Origin: CAYZQH01 sp050300015
GTDB lineage: Bacteria; Pseudomonadota; Gammaproteobacteria; Pseudomonadales; Cellvibrionaceae
DNA: 64,000 nucleotides
Assembly: GCA_050300015.1 (NCBI GenBank)
Contig: JBNKWZ010000027.1
Coordinates: forward strand, 248,001 to 312,000
Reading direction: 5' to 3'
Of the stretch, positions 33,564-44,016 are shown piece after piece. Each line of letters opens with the position of its first letter. Position 1 is the first letter of the stretch. The notes under the pieces are model-generated. The model did not search any database and was not told the origin of the DNA. It worked only from the letters and a program-made list of their open reading frames with translations. A program made the position numbers and the translations under genes.

Positions 33564-33972
33564 TGTGCCTTCAGCGCGAGGAGCTTTGGTGGAATTAAGG
33601 GGAGTATGCCTGCAATTAGACCGAGAGAAAAGCCAACAGGTTGTTTTTTGATCGCACCATAACTGTCGCCGGTACGGACGTACGGCCCTACTGTGCGGCC
33701 TCGCACGAATTAAAGAAAAGAAACGCCCGATTGAAAATTTTGGCGCACACTTGAGTGAAAACGACGTCTAACGCACATATTAGCCCTGCAACTTGTGGCA
33801 AATTTAGCTAGCCTCAAGATTGCCGCTTGGTTTTTAAGCATAAATTCGATGCCTCTCACTTATGGGCTACGTGAATAATGCCTACTTGTCGCTCAAACCT
33901 TCATTGGTTTACCTTTATCGTGACAGGGCTTTGAGCAACGTTTACCCCATAAAAGCAATAAGAAGACAGAAC
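33564..33972. other. Gap between yrfG and a small coiled-coil gene
   Basis: About 410 bases containing the divergent starts of yrfG (minus) and the small plus-strand gene. A plus-strand frame is open from 33862 into the next gene, but I place its start at 33973. I see no clear promoter or RNA gene. A GTAC-centred palindrome (GCCGGTACGGACGTACGGC) lies around 33670. Confidence 0.3.
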
Positions 33973-34203
33973 ATGACAAAAGCCTCCGCACAATCCAGCG
34001 ACGACAAGCCACCCCGCTCAAGGGCTGCGGGTGAAGCTTCGATTTTGAAGCAACAGCTCATGCGCGAAATCGCTTGCTTAGAACGACAGTTGGAGCGCGT
34101 GCGCTCGCGCGAGGAGTTTGCGGAGTACACCACCATTCAAACCTATGAAGAGATGATCAACGACCGCTATAAAATGCTCGAAAACCTTCCTTGGACAGAA
34201 TAG
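33973..34203 (+). CDS. Small coiled-coil protein of unknown function
   Basis: This is a 76-residue protein with a polar, disordered N-terminus (KASAQSSDDKPPRSR) and a heptad-rich helix over residues 20-60 (LKQQLMREIACLERQLERV). It is not exported. I do not recognise it beyond its coiled-coil nature. The start is taken at the ATG at 33973; an in-frame start at 33862 would add residues that do not look coding. It lies upstream of gspA on the same strand. Confidence 0.6.
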   Translation: MTKASAQSSDDKPPRSRAAGEASILKQQLMREIACLERQLERVRSREEFAEYTTIQTYEEMINDRYKMLENLPWTE

Positions 34204-34291
34204 TACTCACCAAATCGCGCCAAACACAACTCGCCTAAGCGGTGTCATACCGGTATTATCTGGGACATCGCTGGCCAAGCCTCTATTGATT

Positions 34292-35950
34292 ATGTATCAC
34301 GCCTATTTTGGAATTGACGACCAAGCCTTCTCTATCGCTGTAAATCCGCGATATATGTACATGAGTACACAGCACAAAGAAGCCCTTGCGCACTTGCTGT
34401 ATGGTGTAAACAGCGGTGGCTTTGTGATGCTGACAGGGGAAGTGGGCACCGGCAAAACCACGATTATTCGCTGCTTACTCGAACAACTCCCCGACACAGC
34501 CGACCTTGCCATCGTACTAAATCCTTCGGCCAACGCACGCGATCTCATTTGCAGTATCTGCGACGAATTTAAAATCGATTACGACCGCGCGGAAAAAAGC
34601 ATTAAAGTCTTAACCGATACCCTCACCCAGTTTTTAATCGCCAATCACCAGCAAGGCCACAAAAGCATTGTACTCATCGACGAGGCACAGCTACTGCGCG
34701 TCTCCACTTTAGAGCAGGTACGGTTGCTCACCAATTTAGAAACCAACACCCAAAAGCTATTGCAAATCATATTGGTGGGTCAGCCTGAATTAAACGACCT
34801 ATTGGCCAAGCCAGACCTCCGACAGCTCTCGCAACGCATTACCGCGCGCTATCATTTACGCCCGCTAAGCGAGAAAGAAACAGAAGCCTATATCAAACAC
34901 CGCCTGAACGTGGCGGGGCTGCCACCGGGTCGCCAACCTTTTTCAGCCAAAATTTTTCGGCGCATTTACCAAATCACTTACGGAATTCCACGTTTGATCA
35001 ATGTGCTTTGCGACCGGATGTTGCTTGGGGCCTACAGTCGTGACACCACTCAAATTGATGCGAATATTTGCAAACAAGCCGCTTTAGAAGTATTAGGCGA
35101 TATTCCCCACATCAAACCTCAGTCGAATACAGCGTGGACAATGGTTGCGGGCTCGTCAATCGCAGCGGCGCTGTTGGTGGCAGTAGTGGCATGGCTTTGG
35201 TGGGGCCAACACCCCACCGTCACCCCTCCGCACACCGCCACCCCCGTGTCAGCGCCCCTTCAAAGCCCCTCAGAAACCGTCATTTCGACCAAAACGCCCG
35301 AACCCGCCAACCTCGAAAAATCCGAGTCAGCTCAATATTGGGTTTACAGTTCTGAGGCTGCACTTCGAGCCATTACCGACGCCCTGGGCATTTTAACCAT
35401 TGGCCATAAGGCTTTGTGCGAACAACTGGAAGCCATGAACTGGGATTGCGTCACCGAGCAGGTTGACACCTGGGGGCACTTAAGTGCACTCAACCGCGTG
35501 GGTGTGATGAGCATCGTAACGCCCAGTCGAGAACGCGCCTTTGTCTCTTTGATGGGGTTATCAAGCGACACCGCTTGGGTGCTTCACAATACAGAGGTTC
35601 AACCTGTGCCCATTAAAACTTTGGGCAAGCTGTGGGATGGCGAGTTTACCTATTATTGGCGAAAACCCGTGGGGTTTTCAGAACCTATTGGACGGGGGAG
35701 TCGCGGCCCATTGGTGCAGTGGCTCGCCAAACAGTTTGCAATCTTGGACCAACAACCAACCCCGCTCGCCACCACTGTATTTAATCGCGCACTGCAAACT
35801 CGGGTAAAATTATTTCAACAAACCCACGGCCTTGAAGACGATGGATTTGTTGGGCAAAACACCCTATTAAAACTGAACGAAGTGCTGGGCTTAGATGCCA
35901 AACTATCTGAATATACCCCTGCTAAAATCGCCAACAGTGCGCAGGAGTAG
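34292..35950 (+). CDS. gspA: Type II secretion ATPase GspA/ExeA
   Basis: With GspB, this inner-membrane AAA+ ATPase helps insert the type II secretion secretin through the peptidoglycan. Length 552. Residues 1-270 form the AAA+ domain with the N-terminal MYHAYFGIDDQAFSI typical of ExeA, Walker A GEVGTGKTT (49-57) and Walker B SIVLIDEAQ (125-133). A membrane helix spans about 281-304. A linker and a C-terminal periplasmic region follow, ending in a peptidoglycan-binding domain (VKLFQQTHGLEDDGFVG). It ends two bases before gspB. Confidence 0.92.
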   Translation: MYHAYFGIDDQAFSIAVNPRYMYMSTQHKEALAHLLYGVNSGGFVMLTGEVGTGKTTIIRCLLEQLPDTADLAIVLNPSANARDLICSICDEFKIDYDRAEKSIKVLTDTLTQFLIANHQQGHKSIVLIDEAQLLRVSTLEQVRLLTNLETNTQKLLQIILVGQPELNDLLAKPDLRQLSQRITARYHLRPLSEKETEAYIKHRLNVAGLPPGRQPFSAKIFRRIYQITYGIPRLINVLCDRMLLGAYSRDTTQIDANICKQAALEVLGDIPHIKPQSNTAWTMVAGSSIAAALLVAVVAWLWWGQHPTVTPPHTATPVSAPLQSPSETVISTKTPEPANLEKSESAQYWVYSSEAALRAITDALGILTIGHKALCEQLEAMNWDCVTEQVDTWGHLSALNRVGVMSIVTPSRERAFVSLMGLSSDTAWVLHNTEVQPVPIKTLGKLWDGEFTYYWRKPVGFSEPIGRGSRGPLVQWLAKQFAILDQQPTPLATTVFNRALQTRVKLFQQTHGLEDDGFVGQNTLLKLNEVLGLDAKLSEYTPAKIANSAQE

Positions 35951-35952
35951 AT

Positions 35953-36906
35953 ATGTCATTAATATTAGACGCACTCAACAAATCCGACCGTGACGCCAAA
36001 CAAACCGGCACCGCACCCACCATCCATCACCACGTTACGCCCCCAGAAAACGACAATAAGGGCCTGCAGCCCATTACGCTGTGGTTAGGTGGGGGGTTAA
36101 TATTTGCCTTCACGTTACTGGTGCTAGTGCTGCTAGGGCAACGCTTCCAACGCCCAGCAGTACCACTCGACGAAGGCTCTGTTACGCCAGCTCAAACCGC
36201 AAACACTCTATTAACTGAGCCCAATGAGAGCACCAGGAGCACGCCAAACCTTAGCGATGACAAAAACAGTAAACCGACGACCCAATCCGCGCTTACCGAG
36301 CCGGCCCCCTCAATACAGACTTCATCACCAGAGCTGAGTGCGCGCGAATCGGGTGGGGGTCAAACACTTGTACCCGTGGCACCCGACAAGATATCAAACC
36401 CAGACCCGGCCATTCGGCAGCTGTATTCCCAAAGCACCCTCGACAATACGGCTGAAACTGCATCGCGCCACTCGCGCCGCCAAAACCCCTCAACCCCCTC
36501 GAGTGTATCACCCGAAGACGAAGCCCTCGCGCAGTTATTGTGGGAACAATCGGCACCCAAAGCGCCGCCGAAAGTGAAAGAACGCGCACCCCTGCCACCA
36601 GAAGAAACCGAGTTAAAAGTGGCGCCAGAACCTGCCACCGCAGTAACCCACTCTATTCACCACCATCAAGATGTTCCGTTTTTACACCGCTTACCTGAGG
36701 CCTTTCAAAACGCGATTCCGTCGTTGATGTATGCCGAGCATCACTTTGACCAAGGTTTCATAGTGATGAACAAAAAAACGGTGCAAGTAGGTGAAGCAGC
36801 CGCCGACGGTGTCACGGTGGAAGCGATTTTAGAAGACGGTGCCATTCTGTCGTTTAAAGATCGGCGCTTCAAACTCGCAGCGCAGAGCAGCTGGGTGAAT
36901 TATTAA
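35953..36906 (+). CDS. gspB: Type II secretion protein GspB/ExeB
   Basis: This bitopic inner-membrane protein partners GspA. The N-terminal cytoplasmic MSLILDALNKSD is the family signature. One membrane helix spans 41-62, followed by a long Pro/Ser/Thr-rich periplasmic linker. A C-terminal GspB domain occupies about residues 240-317, with YAEHHFDQGFIVMNKK. The gene is translationally close to gspA. The main type II secretion operon is not in this window. Confidence 0.9.
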   Translation: MSLILDALNKSDRDAKQTGTAPTIHHHVTPPENDNKGLQPITLWLGGGLIFAFTLLVLVLLGQRFQRPAVPLDEGSVTPAQTANTLLTEPNESTRSTPNLSDDKNSKPTTQSALTEPAPSIQTSSPELSARESGGGQTLVPVAPDKISNPDPAIRQLYSQSTLDNTAETASRHSRRQNPSTPSSVSPEDEALAQLLWEQSAPKAPPKVKERAPLPPEETELKVAPEPATAVTHSIHHHQDVPFLHRLPEAFQNAIPSLMYAEHHFDQGFIVMNKKTVQVGEAAADGVTVEAILEDGAILSFKDRRFKLAAQSSWVNY

Positions 36907-36919
36907 GGCGCCTCGCCCC

Positions 36920-38191
36920 CTAAGGCGTCAGCTTTTGAATTTCCGACATAAGTCGCCCAACTGCACCTCGGTTTTGGTCTACAAAGGCTTTGGCTTTTTG
37001 ACCCACCTCACAGCGTTGATCCTCACCGGCTAACCATGTGCGAATGGTGTCCACCAGGCCTGGTACGTCATGAACCACGGCCATGGCATCATCGGCCACC
37101 AAATCCTGGCTAATTTGCGCAAAGTTAAAGGTGTGCGGCCCCGAAAGCACGGGTAGCCCCCAAGCCGCTGGCTCTATCATATTGTGGCCGCCACGCTCGA
37201 TCAAACTGCCACCGACAAAGGCCATATCGGAAACTCCGTACAACACCATGAGTTCACCCATGGTGTCGCCCAACACAATTTGTGTGTCGATATTAGGAAC
37301 CTCGCCAGTACTTCTGCGAAGCGTTGTGAATGACTGGCTGCAAAGGCTGTAGATGTCATCAAACCGCTCTGGGTGACGAGGCACTATGATCAACAACAGG
37401 TTAGGAGCGTCTTCCAGTAATTGTGTAAAAGCCTTGAGAAGCAGGCGCTCCTCGCCTTCGTGGGTACTGGCCGCAATCCAAATAGGGCGCGCACCCTTTA
37501 AACTGTAGGCCTCCTTTAGGCTCTGCGCTTGGGCCTTTATGTTCTGACTGATGACCACATCAAACTTCACACTACCAATCACCGCCAACTTATCCGGTGC
37601 CACGCCCAGTTGTAAAAAACGCTCACCGTCCACAGCGTTTTGCACGGCCACACAATCGAGTAAGCTTAAGATACCCTTGGTGGTTTTGGGAAAGCGTGCG
37701 TAACGCGCGGCCGAGCGGCCGGACATTCGTGCATTGGCCAATACCATTGGGATGTGATGGTGCGCGCATTCCACTAACATATTGGGCCAAAGTTCGGTTT
37801 CCATAATCACGGTGACCACAGGCTTCACCCGGCGAATAAACGCCGCCACCGTCCAGGGAAGATCAAAAGGTGCATACACATGAGCCACCTCACCCGCGAA
37901 GGATGCCGTCACCCGGGCGGAACCTGTAGGCGTCATGGTGGTAACCATGAGTGTATAGCGGCCTTCACTTAACAACCGTCGAATCAAAGGGCCCGCGGCA
38001 ATCACTTCGCCCACAGATACGGCATGTATCCATATGACGGGTTTGGGTGCGCGGATGGGCCTAAATATTCCTAGACGTTGTAGCCAACGCACCCGATACC
38101 CTGGAACTTGCTTCTCCTTCCACCACAACCGCGCAAAAATCAACGGCAGTAAAATCAGGAATAGGCCCGTGTAGAGTACGCGCAACAACAT
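36920..38191 (-). CDS. waaA: 3-deoxy-D-manno-octulosonic acid (Kdo) transferase
   Basis: WaaA adds Kdo to lipid A precursor at the inner membrane. Length 423. There is an N-terminal membrane anchor (1-20), a GT-B fold with the METELWPN segment and catalytic-region ANARMSGRSA, and a C-terminal nucleotide-sugar domain with GGSLIERGGHNMIEPA. The start ATG overlaps the msbA stop by one base (TAATG), so it is translated with the lipid A flippase, which fits their shared pathway. Confidence 0.95.
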   Translation of the reverse strand: MLLRVLYTGLFLILLPLIFARLWWKEKQVPGYRVRWLQRLGIFRPIRAPKPVIWIHAVSVGEVIAAGPLIRRLLSEGRYTLMVTTMTPTGSARVTASFAGEVAHVYAPFDLPWTVAAFIRRVKPVVTVIMETELWPNMLVECAHHHIPMVLANARMSGRSAARYARFPKTTKGILSLLDCVAVQNAVDGERFLQLGVAPDKLAVIGSVKFDVVISQNIKAQAQSLKEAYSLKGARPIWIAASTHEGEERLLLKAFTQLLEDAPNLLLIIVPRHPERFDDIYSLCSQSFTTLRRSTGEVPNIDTQIVLGDTMGELMVLYGVSDMAFVGGSLIERGGHNMIEPAAWGLPVLSGPHTFNFAQISQDLVADDAMAVVHDVPGLVDTIRTWLAGEDQRCEVGQKAKAFVDQNRGAVGRLMSEIQKLTP

Positions 38192-39924
38192 TAGCTTTCA
38201 GAGAATTGTGCAGAGTAAAGGTTCGCGTAGTGACCGTTTTGCTCAAGCAATTCAGCATGGCGACCCACCTCTACAATACGGCCTTCGTCCATCACCACAA
38301 TTTTATCAGCGTTTTCGATGGTGGAAAGGCGATGTGCAATCACAATGGTGGTGCGGCCTTCTTGCAACTGTTCGAGAGCCTGTTGAATGGCTTTTTCGGA
38401 TTCGTTATCTAACGCAGAGGTGGCCTCATCCAATACTAGTATCGGGGCATTTTTATAAAGTGCACGGGCCACCGCGATCCGCTGGCGTTGTCCACCAGAA
38501 AGGCGGGTGCCATCCTCCCCCACTAAAGTATCAAACCCTTGAGGCAAGGCTTCGATGAATGCCAATATATTGGCATGCTCCGCCGCTTGGCGAATGCGGA
38601 CCATATCCAAGGCTTCATCCTGACAGCCGTAAGCAATATTTCTGGCCACGGTATCGTTAAACAAAATGGTTTGCTGGTTCACCAGGCCAATTTGTGCTCG
38701 CAAGCTTTGCAGCGTGACCTCTTGAATGGCGTGCCCATCGATCAATATCTCGCCCGACAAGGGCTCGTACAAACGTAACAACAAATTGGTGATAGTGGTT
38801 TTACCACTGCCAGAGCGGCCCACCAAGGCAATCGTTTCCCCTGATGACAAAGTCAAACAAATATCATTTAAAGCAGTGGCGTCCTTGTCGTACTGAAAAC
38901 ACACATTACGAAACTCGATTTCACCCCGCGAAACATCTAACACTTTTTTGCCCATGTCCGGCTCAGGGGGTAGGTCCACCACTTCAAAAATGGTTTCTGC
39001 TGCAGCCAAGCCTTTTTGAATCACCTCATTCACCGAGCTTAATTGGCGCAAAGGTTTGGTGATCATCCCTGCAGCCGTTAAGTAGGCGAATGCGGTGCCA
39101 GTATCATCATTCCAAAAATATAAAATTAAAAATAAAATGATGGCCATGGCGACGGCCGCCACCAGGTGGAACACCGGCGCTTGCAATGCGGCCACACGCT
39201 CGTATTTGGTGGCAAATTTTGTGTTTTGATCGGTGGTGGCATTAAATCGGTCAATTTCATATTTTTGCCCCATAAAACTGCGTACCAATCGAAACCCTTG
39301 CAGGGCCTCATTAGCAATATGGGTAATGCCGCCCATGGTATTTTGCATACGATGGCTAAGGCGTCGAAAATAACGGCTGGCAATGCTCACCAGCCAAGCC
39401 AAAATTGGCACAATCATCATGTAAATTAAAGTGAGTTGCCAATTGTGATACAGCATAAATGCCAATAACGCGATCACCGAAAGGCCATCGCGCAATACAA
39501 TTTTTAAGGCATTGGTCACCGAGCCGGTCACCTGCTGAATGTTGTACACCAGTACTGATACCATCTCACCACTGTTGGTGGCGTCGTAATAGCGCGTGGG
39601 CAAGTAGATATAACTGGCAAACAATTGCTTGCGTAAATCAGCCACCACGCTCACGCCCAAGCGCCCCATAAAAAAGTTACCCAAAAACGCGCCGACGCCA
39701 TGCAACAAACGAATGGCCACCACAGCAAGGGGGACGTAAATCAAATATTCTGTATTGCGGCTTTCAATGCCATCCACAAAATACTTCATAAGCTGCGCCA
39801 CGGCAGCTTCCATACAGGAATAAATCACAAACCCGAGAATACTCAGCGCCAAATACGTCTTGTAAGACGCCGTATAACGCAACAGTCGTCGGTACAACGC
39901 AGCACTGGTGGTTGGTTCAGTCAT
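38191..39924 (-). CDS. msbA: Lipid A export ABC transporter MsbA
   Basis: This inner-membrane ABC flippase moves lipid A-core across the inner membrane. Length 577, close to Escherichia coli MsbA. The six-helix membrane domain occupies the first 320 residues. Walker A is GRSGSGKTT, the signature is LSGGQRQR and Walker B is ILVLDEATSALD. The ATG at 39924 (MTEPTTS) gives the normal length. An upstream in-frame extension to 39990 runs close to the ilvE stop and is unlikely. Confidence 0.95.
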   Translation of the reverse strand: MTEPTTSAALYRRLLRYTASYKTYLALSILGFVIYSCMEAAVAQLMKYFVDGIESRNTEYLIYVPLAVVAIRLLHGVGAFLGNFFMGRLGVSVVADLRKQLFASYIYLPTRYYDATNSGEMVSVLVYNIQQVTGSVTNALKIVLRDGLSVIALLAFMLYHNWQLTLIYMMIVPILAWLVSIASRYFRRLSHRMQNTMGGITHIANEALQGFRLVRSFMGQKYEIDRFNATTDQNTKFATKYERVAALQAPVFHLVAAVAMAIILFLILYFWNDDTGTAFAYLTAAGMITKPLRQLSSVNEVIQKGLAAAETIFEVVDLPPEPDMGKKVLDVSRGEIEFRNVCFQYDKDATALNDICLTLSSGETIALVGRSGSGKTTITNLLLRLYEPLSGEILIDGHAIQEVTLQSLRAQIGLVNQQTILFNDTVARNIAYGCQDEALDMVRIRQAAEHANILAFIEALPQGFDTLVGEDGTRLSGGQRQRIAVARALYKNAPILVLDEATSALDNESEKAIQQALEQLQEGRTTIVIAHRLSTIENADKIVVMDEGRIVEVGRHAELLEQNGHYANLYSAQFSES

Positions 39925-39968
39925 GAAATTTAGAACGGGGACGGCACGCCGCCCCTTCATTAGAATGG

Positions 39969-40895
39969 TTATTGAATTGGTGTGAGCCAATCTTGATGTT
40001 GGTTGAGCTTGCCTTTGACTGCATCAAAATACAGGCTTTGTAATTTCTCCGTCATAGGCCCGCGCTTGCCTTCGCCAATTTTACGGCCATCCAATTCGCG
40101 AATGGGCAATACCTCTGCCGCGGTACCCGTAAAAAACGCCTCATCCGCCACATAGACTTCATCACGGGTAATGCGTTTTTCAACAATTTTGTAGCCACAG
40201 TCGGCGGCCAGATCAAATAGCGTTTTACGCGTAATACCATCCAAGCAGGAGGTCAGTTCAGGGGTGAATAACAGGCCTTCACGCGCAATGAAAATATTCT
40301 CGCCACTGCCTTCTGCCACATAGCCTTCGGTATCGAGCAGCAATGCTTCGTCACAGCCACAATCCAGGGCTTCACGCAGGGCCAACATGGAGTTGATATA
40401 GTGGCCATTGGCCTTAGCCTTACACATGGAAATATTCACATGATGGCGGGTGTAACTTGACGTACGCACTTTAATGCCACGCTCTTTCGCTTCAGGTGAC
40501 ATATACGAGGGCCAATTCCACGCTGCCACAATCACATGCGTTTTGAGGGAGTCCGCACGCAGGCCCATACCCTCTGACCCATAAAAGGCCATAGGGCGCA
40601 AATAGGCTTCATCAAGGTTGTTCTCACGCACAACACGTTTGTGTGCATCGTTAATTTCGTCCTTGGTATACGGCATGGGCATATTCATAATATGCGCCGA
40701 GCGAAACAAACGGTCGGTGTGCGCCTGTAATTTAAAAATGCAGCTGCCGCGGTCGCCAGCATGATAAGCACGCACCCCTTCAAACACCCCCATTCCATAA
40801 TGCAAAGTATGGGTCAAGACATGTACTTTAGCGTCGCGCCACTGAACCATCTCACCGTCGAACCATATTACGCCATCACGATCGGCAAACGACAT
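39969..40895 (-). CDS. ilvE: Branched-chain amino acid aminotransferase
   Basis: This PLP-dependent fold type IV transaminase performs the last step of Ile, Leu and Val synthesis. Length 308. THTLHYGMGVFEGVRAY near the N-terminus and the cofactor-contacting VAEGSGENIF and CLDGITRKT segments are intact. GAGGAG lies five bases before the ATG. It lies between glnE and msbA. Confidence 0.96.
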   Translation of the reverse strand: MSFADRDGVIWFDGEMVQWRDAKVHVLTHTLHYGMGVFEGVRAYHAGDRGSCIFKLQAHTDRLFRSAHIMNMPMPYTKDEINDAHKRVVRENNLDEAYLRPMAFYGSEGMGLRADSLKTHVIVAAWNWPSYMSPEAKERGIKVRTSSYTRHHVNISMCKAKANGHYINSMLALREALDCGCDEALLLDTEGYVAEGSGENIFIAREGLLFTPELTSCLDGITRKTLFDLAADCGYKIVEKRITRDEVYVADEAFFTGTAAEVLPIRELDGRKIGEGKRGPMTEKLQSLYFDAVKGKLNQHQDWLTPIQ

Positions 40896-40988
40896 ATTCG
40901 CTCCTCAAACCACCAAACTGGCCAGGACACCCTGGACTTACTGTGAATGCTCATTCCTCTTTAATAAGGAAGCCTTTTTTGACTCGAC

Positions 40989-43889
40989 CTAGTCCGCAGC
41001 CATCACCCTCGCCCAAATGGCTTGCACCGCTTGGCGCTCTGTCTTCACCGAAGTGGCCTCCACAACGGCGGGTACACGTTGCAACGCCAAACGGTGGCCC
41101 ATTGCGCGAAAAACCTTATAGGCTTCAATAAGCTGATGAACCTCGTGGGTGGGCAATGTCCCCAGTGCCGCCAAGCCTTCTAGTATGCGGACATTATCCG
41201 TGTAGCGAGCGAGCGATGGGTGAGCGTGAGACCAAGCCAGAACCGCATATTGAACCATAAATTCAATATCGACGATACCGCCAGCGTCCTGCTTCAACGC
41301 GAATTTACCTTGAGAGGACTCACTCTTGGACGACCCCAACTGCGACCGCATTTTTTTGCGCATCTCCACCACATCCTGTAACAGGGTGTGGGTGTCTCGG
41401 CTTTGGTTCAACACACGGGTTCTCAGGCCTTCAAACTGCGCAGCCAGTTCGGCATCACCTGCGATGGGCCGTGCCCGCACCAGGGCTTGGTGCTCCCAGG
41501 TCCAGGCGTCGTTAAACTGGTATTTTTCAAACGCGGTAAAGCTTGCTACCAATAGCCCAGAGTTGCCCGACGGGCGCAACCGCATGTCCACTTCATACAA
41601 TTGCCCCCCTAAGGTTTGCGCGTTCAAAATATGAATGATTTTCTGGCCCAGGCGCATAAAAAAGGTGGGGTTATCAATCACCCGATTTCCCTCGGCATCA
41701 CCACCGGTCTGTCCATTTGCATCGCCGCGGTGGATAAACACCAAATCCAAGTCGGAGCCGTGCCCCAGCTCAATACCACCCAACTTACCGTAGCCCACAA
41801 TGATAAATGGTGGCGTCTGGGTGACCTCGCCATCAGGGTACCCATAGCGCGCCACCATTTCAGCCCAGGCCAACTGTAATACGTACCCTAAAATCACCTC
41901 TGCCAGCTCGGTTAGATAATCACTAACACGCATTAAAGGCAGACGATCGGTAATTTCACAAGCGGCCACGCGCAGGGCATGGGCGGAGCGAAAATACCGC
42001 AACCCCTCCATTTGCTGCTCTAAGTCGTCAGCGGGAATACGCAGCAGGTACTGCCGAAGCTCATGTTCAAGGTCCGCTTTGCTGGGCACATGGTACAAGG
42101 TAGCAGGGTCGAGCAGTTCGTCCAGCAGGGCTGGGTGAGCTTCTAGTTCTTTTGCAATCCAGGGGCTTCCGGCCACTAACACCAGCAATTGATTCAACGC
42201 ACCTGGGTTTTCGGTGAGCAATAACAGGTAGGCGCTGCGCCGCACCACGGCGTTCAGCAGCCCAATCAAGCGCTGTAAGGTTTGCAGGGCTTCGCCCTGG
42301 TGACTCAGCGCGCGTAACAACCGCGGCATAAAGGCATTTAATCGCTCACGGCTGGGCGCGTCCATGGCCATCACGCGCGGGCCCTGGATAAAGCAGGTTA
42401 TTACCTCGGCGATCTTGTCCGCTTCGGCAAAGCCCGCCATGGAGAGTATTCCCTCTGCCTCTGATGACGGGGCTTGCACGTCATGCCAAAGGCTATTCCA
42501 AGATTTTAACTCCATGTCATCCGCCGAGCTTGTGGGGTTTTCCGGCTCTGCTATCACGGCCTGAAATTGCTCACTGACCACCTTTCGGTGATCATCCAAC
42601 GTCTTGCTTAATGCCTCGAAATCATCAAACCCCAGGGCACTGGCCAAACGCTTGCAAACACCTTCATCACTGGGGAGATTTTGGGTTTGCTCATCACCAT
42701 AGGCCTGAATGGCATGCTCTAAATTCCGCAAAAAACGGTAAGCGTCCATCAAGGGCTCTACCGTGCCATCGGGCAAACAGTGCATGGCCTCTAGCAGAGG
42801 TAGCACTTTCAACACCCGCCGCTCCTGTAGCTCCGAGTCGCGCCCCCCGCGGATGATTTGAAACGCCTGGGCAATAAATTCCACCTCGCGAATGCCGCCC
42901 CGACCAATCTTGATATTGTGATTCAAACGCCGGCGCGCCACTTCGCGGTTGATCATCTGTTTGAGGTTACGAAGCGCATCAATGGCTGAGTAATCCACAT
43001 ATTTGCGATAGGTGAAACTGCGCAATAAATCAGACAGTTGGGCACACGCTTTATGGCTGCCATTGGTCGCCACAATACGCGCCTTAATCATGGCAAACCG
43101 CTCCCACTCACGGCCTTGGGTTTGGTAATAGTCTTCGAGTGCATCAAAACTGCTGGCCAAGGCCCCCGCTGAGCCATAGGGCCGCAGGCGCATATCCACT
43201 CGGAATACAAAGCCATCCTGGGTGGTGGCATCCAAACTTTTAATAATGCGCTGCCCCAGGCGAGTAAAAAATTCCTGATTGGAAAGCCCCTTACGCCCGC
43301 CCACCGTTTGGCCACCGCTCGGGTAGGCAAATATTAAATCCACATCGGAGGAAAGGTTCAGCTCCCAAGCCCCGAGCTTGCCAAGCCCCAAAATCATTAA
43401 TGGCTGAGCCTGGCCGTGTGCATCAGTGGGTGTGCCATGCGTCTCACACAAAGCTTGGTAATGATGGTGCAGGGCTTTTTGTAAAGCCCATTCGGCAAGT
43501 TCTGTAAGCCACGCGGTGGTTTGCTCTAAAGTGTGCAGCCGGTTGAGGTCACGCCAGATAATTTCCACCTGAGTTTGGTTGCGCACTTGGCGTAACCTCT
43601 GATCGAACTCGACCTCAGCGAGTCCGTCCAGCGTGGGTAACGCCAAAGGTTCGTTAGTTTTTAGGCGGATTAAGAGGGTGACAAAAGCTTCAGGGTGACG
43701 CGCCAACCACTCGCTGGCAAACGGGCTGCCCACCAACACACGCGCCCACTGGTCATGGTTCTGCTCGTTCATCAACTCGCAAAGCTGCTGCAGAACGTCA
43801 GGTGGTGCCTGCTCCAGCGCTTCGTTTAGACGCGCCCTTTCCGCTTCTGGAAGATGTGCAATATGTGGAATAAAAGGTTGTTGTAACAC
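40989..43889 (-). CDS. glnE: Bifunctional glutamine synthetase adenylyltransferase/deadenylase
   Basis: GlnE adds and removes AMP on glutamine synthetase in response to PII signalling. It has 966 residues in two nucleotidyltransferase halves. The N-terminal deadenylase half has SSDVDLIFAYP, and the C-terminal adenylylase half has GHGSDLDLVFIHRG, each followed by its conserved VDMRLRP. The start is a GTG at 43889 with no strong ribosome-binding site, as for many glnE genes. It is upstream of ilvE with a gap of about 90 bases. Confidence 0.96.
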   Translation of the reverse strand: MLQQPFIPHIAHLPEAERARLNEALEQAPPDVLQQLCELMNEQNHDQWARVLVGSPFASEWLARHPEAFVTLLIRLKTNEPLALPTLDGLAEVEFDQRLRQVRNQTQVEIIWRDLNRLHTLEQTTAWLTELAEWALQKALHHHYQALCETHGTPTDAHGQAQPLMILGLGKLGAWELNLSSDVDLIFAYPSGGQTVGGRKGLSNQEFFTRLGQRIIKSLDATTQDGFVFRVDMRLRPYGSAGALASSFDALEDYYQTQGREWERFAMIKARIVATNGSHKACAQLSDLLRSFTYRKYVDYSAIDALRNLKQMINREVARRRLNHNIKIGRGGIREVEFIAQAFQIIRGGRDSELQERRVLKVLPLLEAMHCLPDGTVEPLMDAYRFLRNLEHAIQAYGDEQTQNLPSDEGVCKRLASALGFDDFEALSKTLDDHRKVVSEQFQAVIAEPENPTSSADDMELKSWNSLWHDVQAPSSEAEGILSMAGFAEADKIAEVITCFIQGPRVMAMDAPSRERLNAFMPRLLRALSHQGEALQTLQRLIGLLNAVVRRSAYLLLLTENPGALNQLLVLVAGSPWIAKELEAHPALLDELLDPATLYHVPSKADLEHELRQYLLRIPADDLEQQMEGLRYFRSAHALRVAACEITDRLPLMRVSDYLTELAEVILGYVLQLAWAEMVARYGYPDGEVTQTPPFIIVGYGKLGGIELGHGSDLDLVFIHRGDANGQTGGDAEGNRVIDNPTFFMRLGQKIIHILNAQTLGGQLYEVDMRLRPSGNSGLLVASFTAFEKYQFNDAWTWEHQALVRARPIAGDAELAAQFEGLRTRVLNQSRDTHTLLQDVVEMRKKMRSQLGSSKSESSQGKFALKQDAGGIVDIEFMVQYAVLAWSHAHPSLARYTDNVRILEGLAALGTLPTHEVHQLIEAYKVFRAMGHRLALQRVPAVVEATSVKTERQAVQAIWARVMAAD

Positions 43890-43991
43890 GGCGTTGAGGC
43901 ACTATTGATTAAGCGTTGTTCGTGAAGAGCTCACGACTGAGGTACAACTGAAAAGCGAATTGACAACAAACGAACTGACGAGCTGTGAATG

Positions 43992-44009
43992 GGCGCCCCG
44001 AAAGGCGCC
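43992..44009. terminator. Short hairpin downstream of tolC
   Basis: GGCGCC pairs with GGCGCC around a 6-nt loop just after the tolC stop on the minus strand. There is no U tract, so it may act as an RNA 3'-end structure rather than a full terminator. Confidence 0.35.
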
Positions 44010-44016
44010 ACGGCAA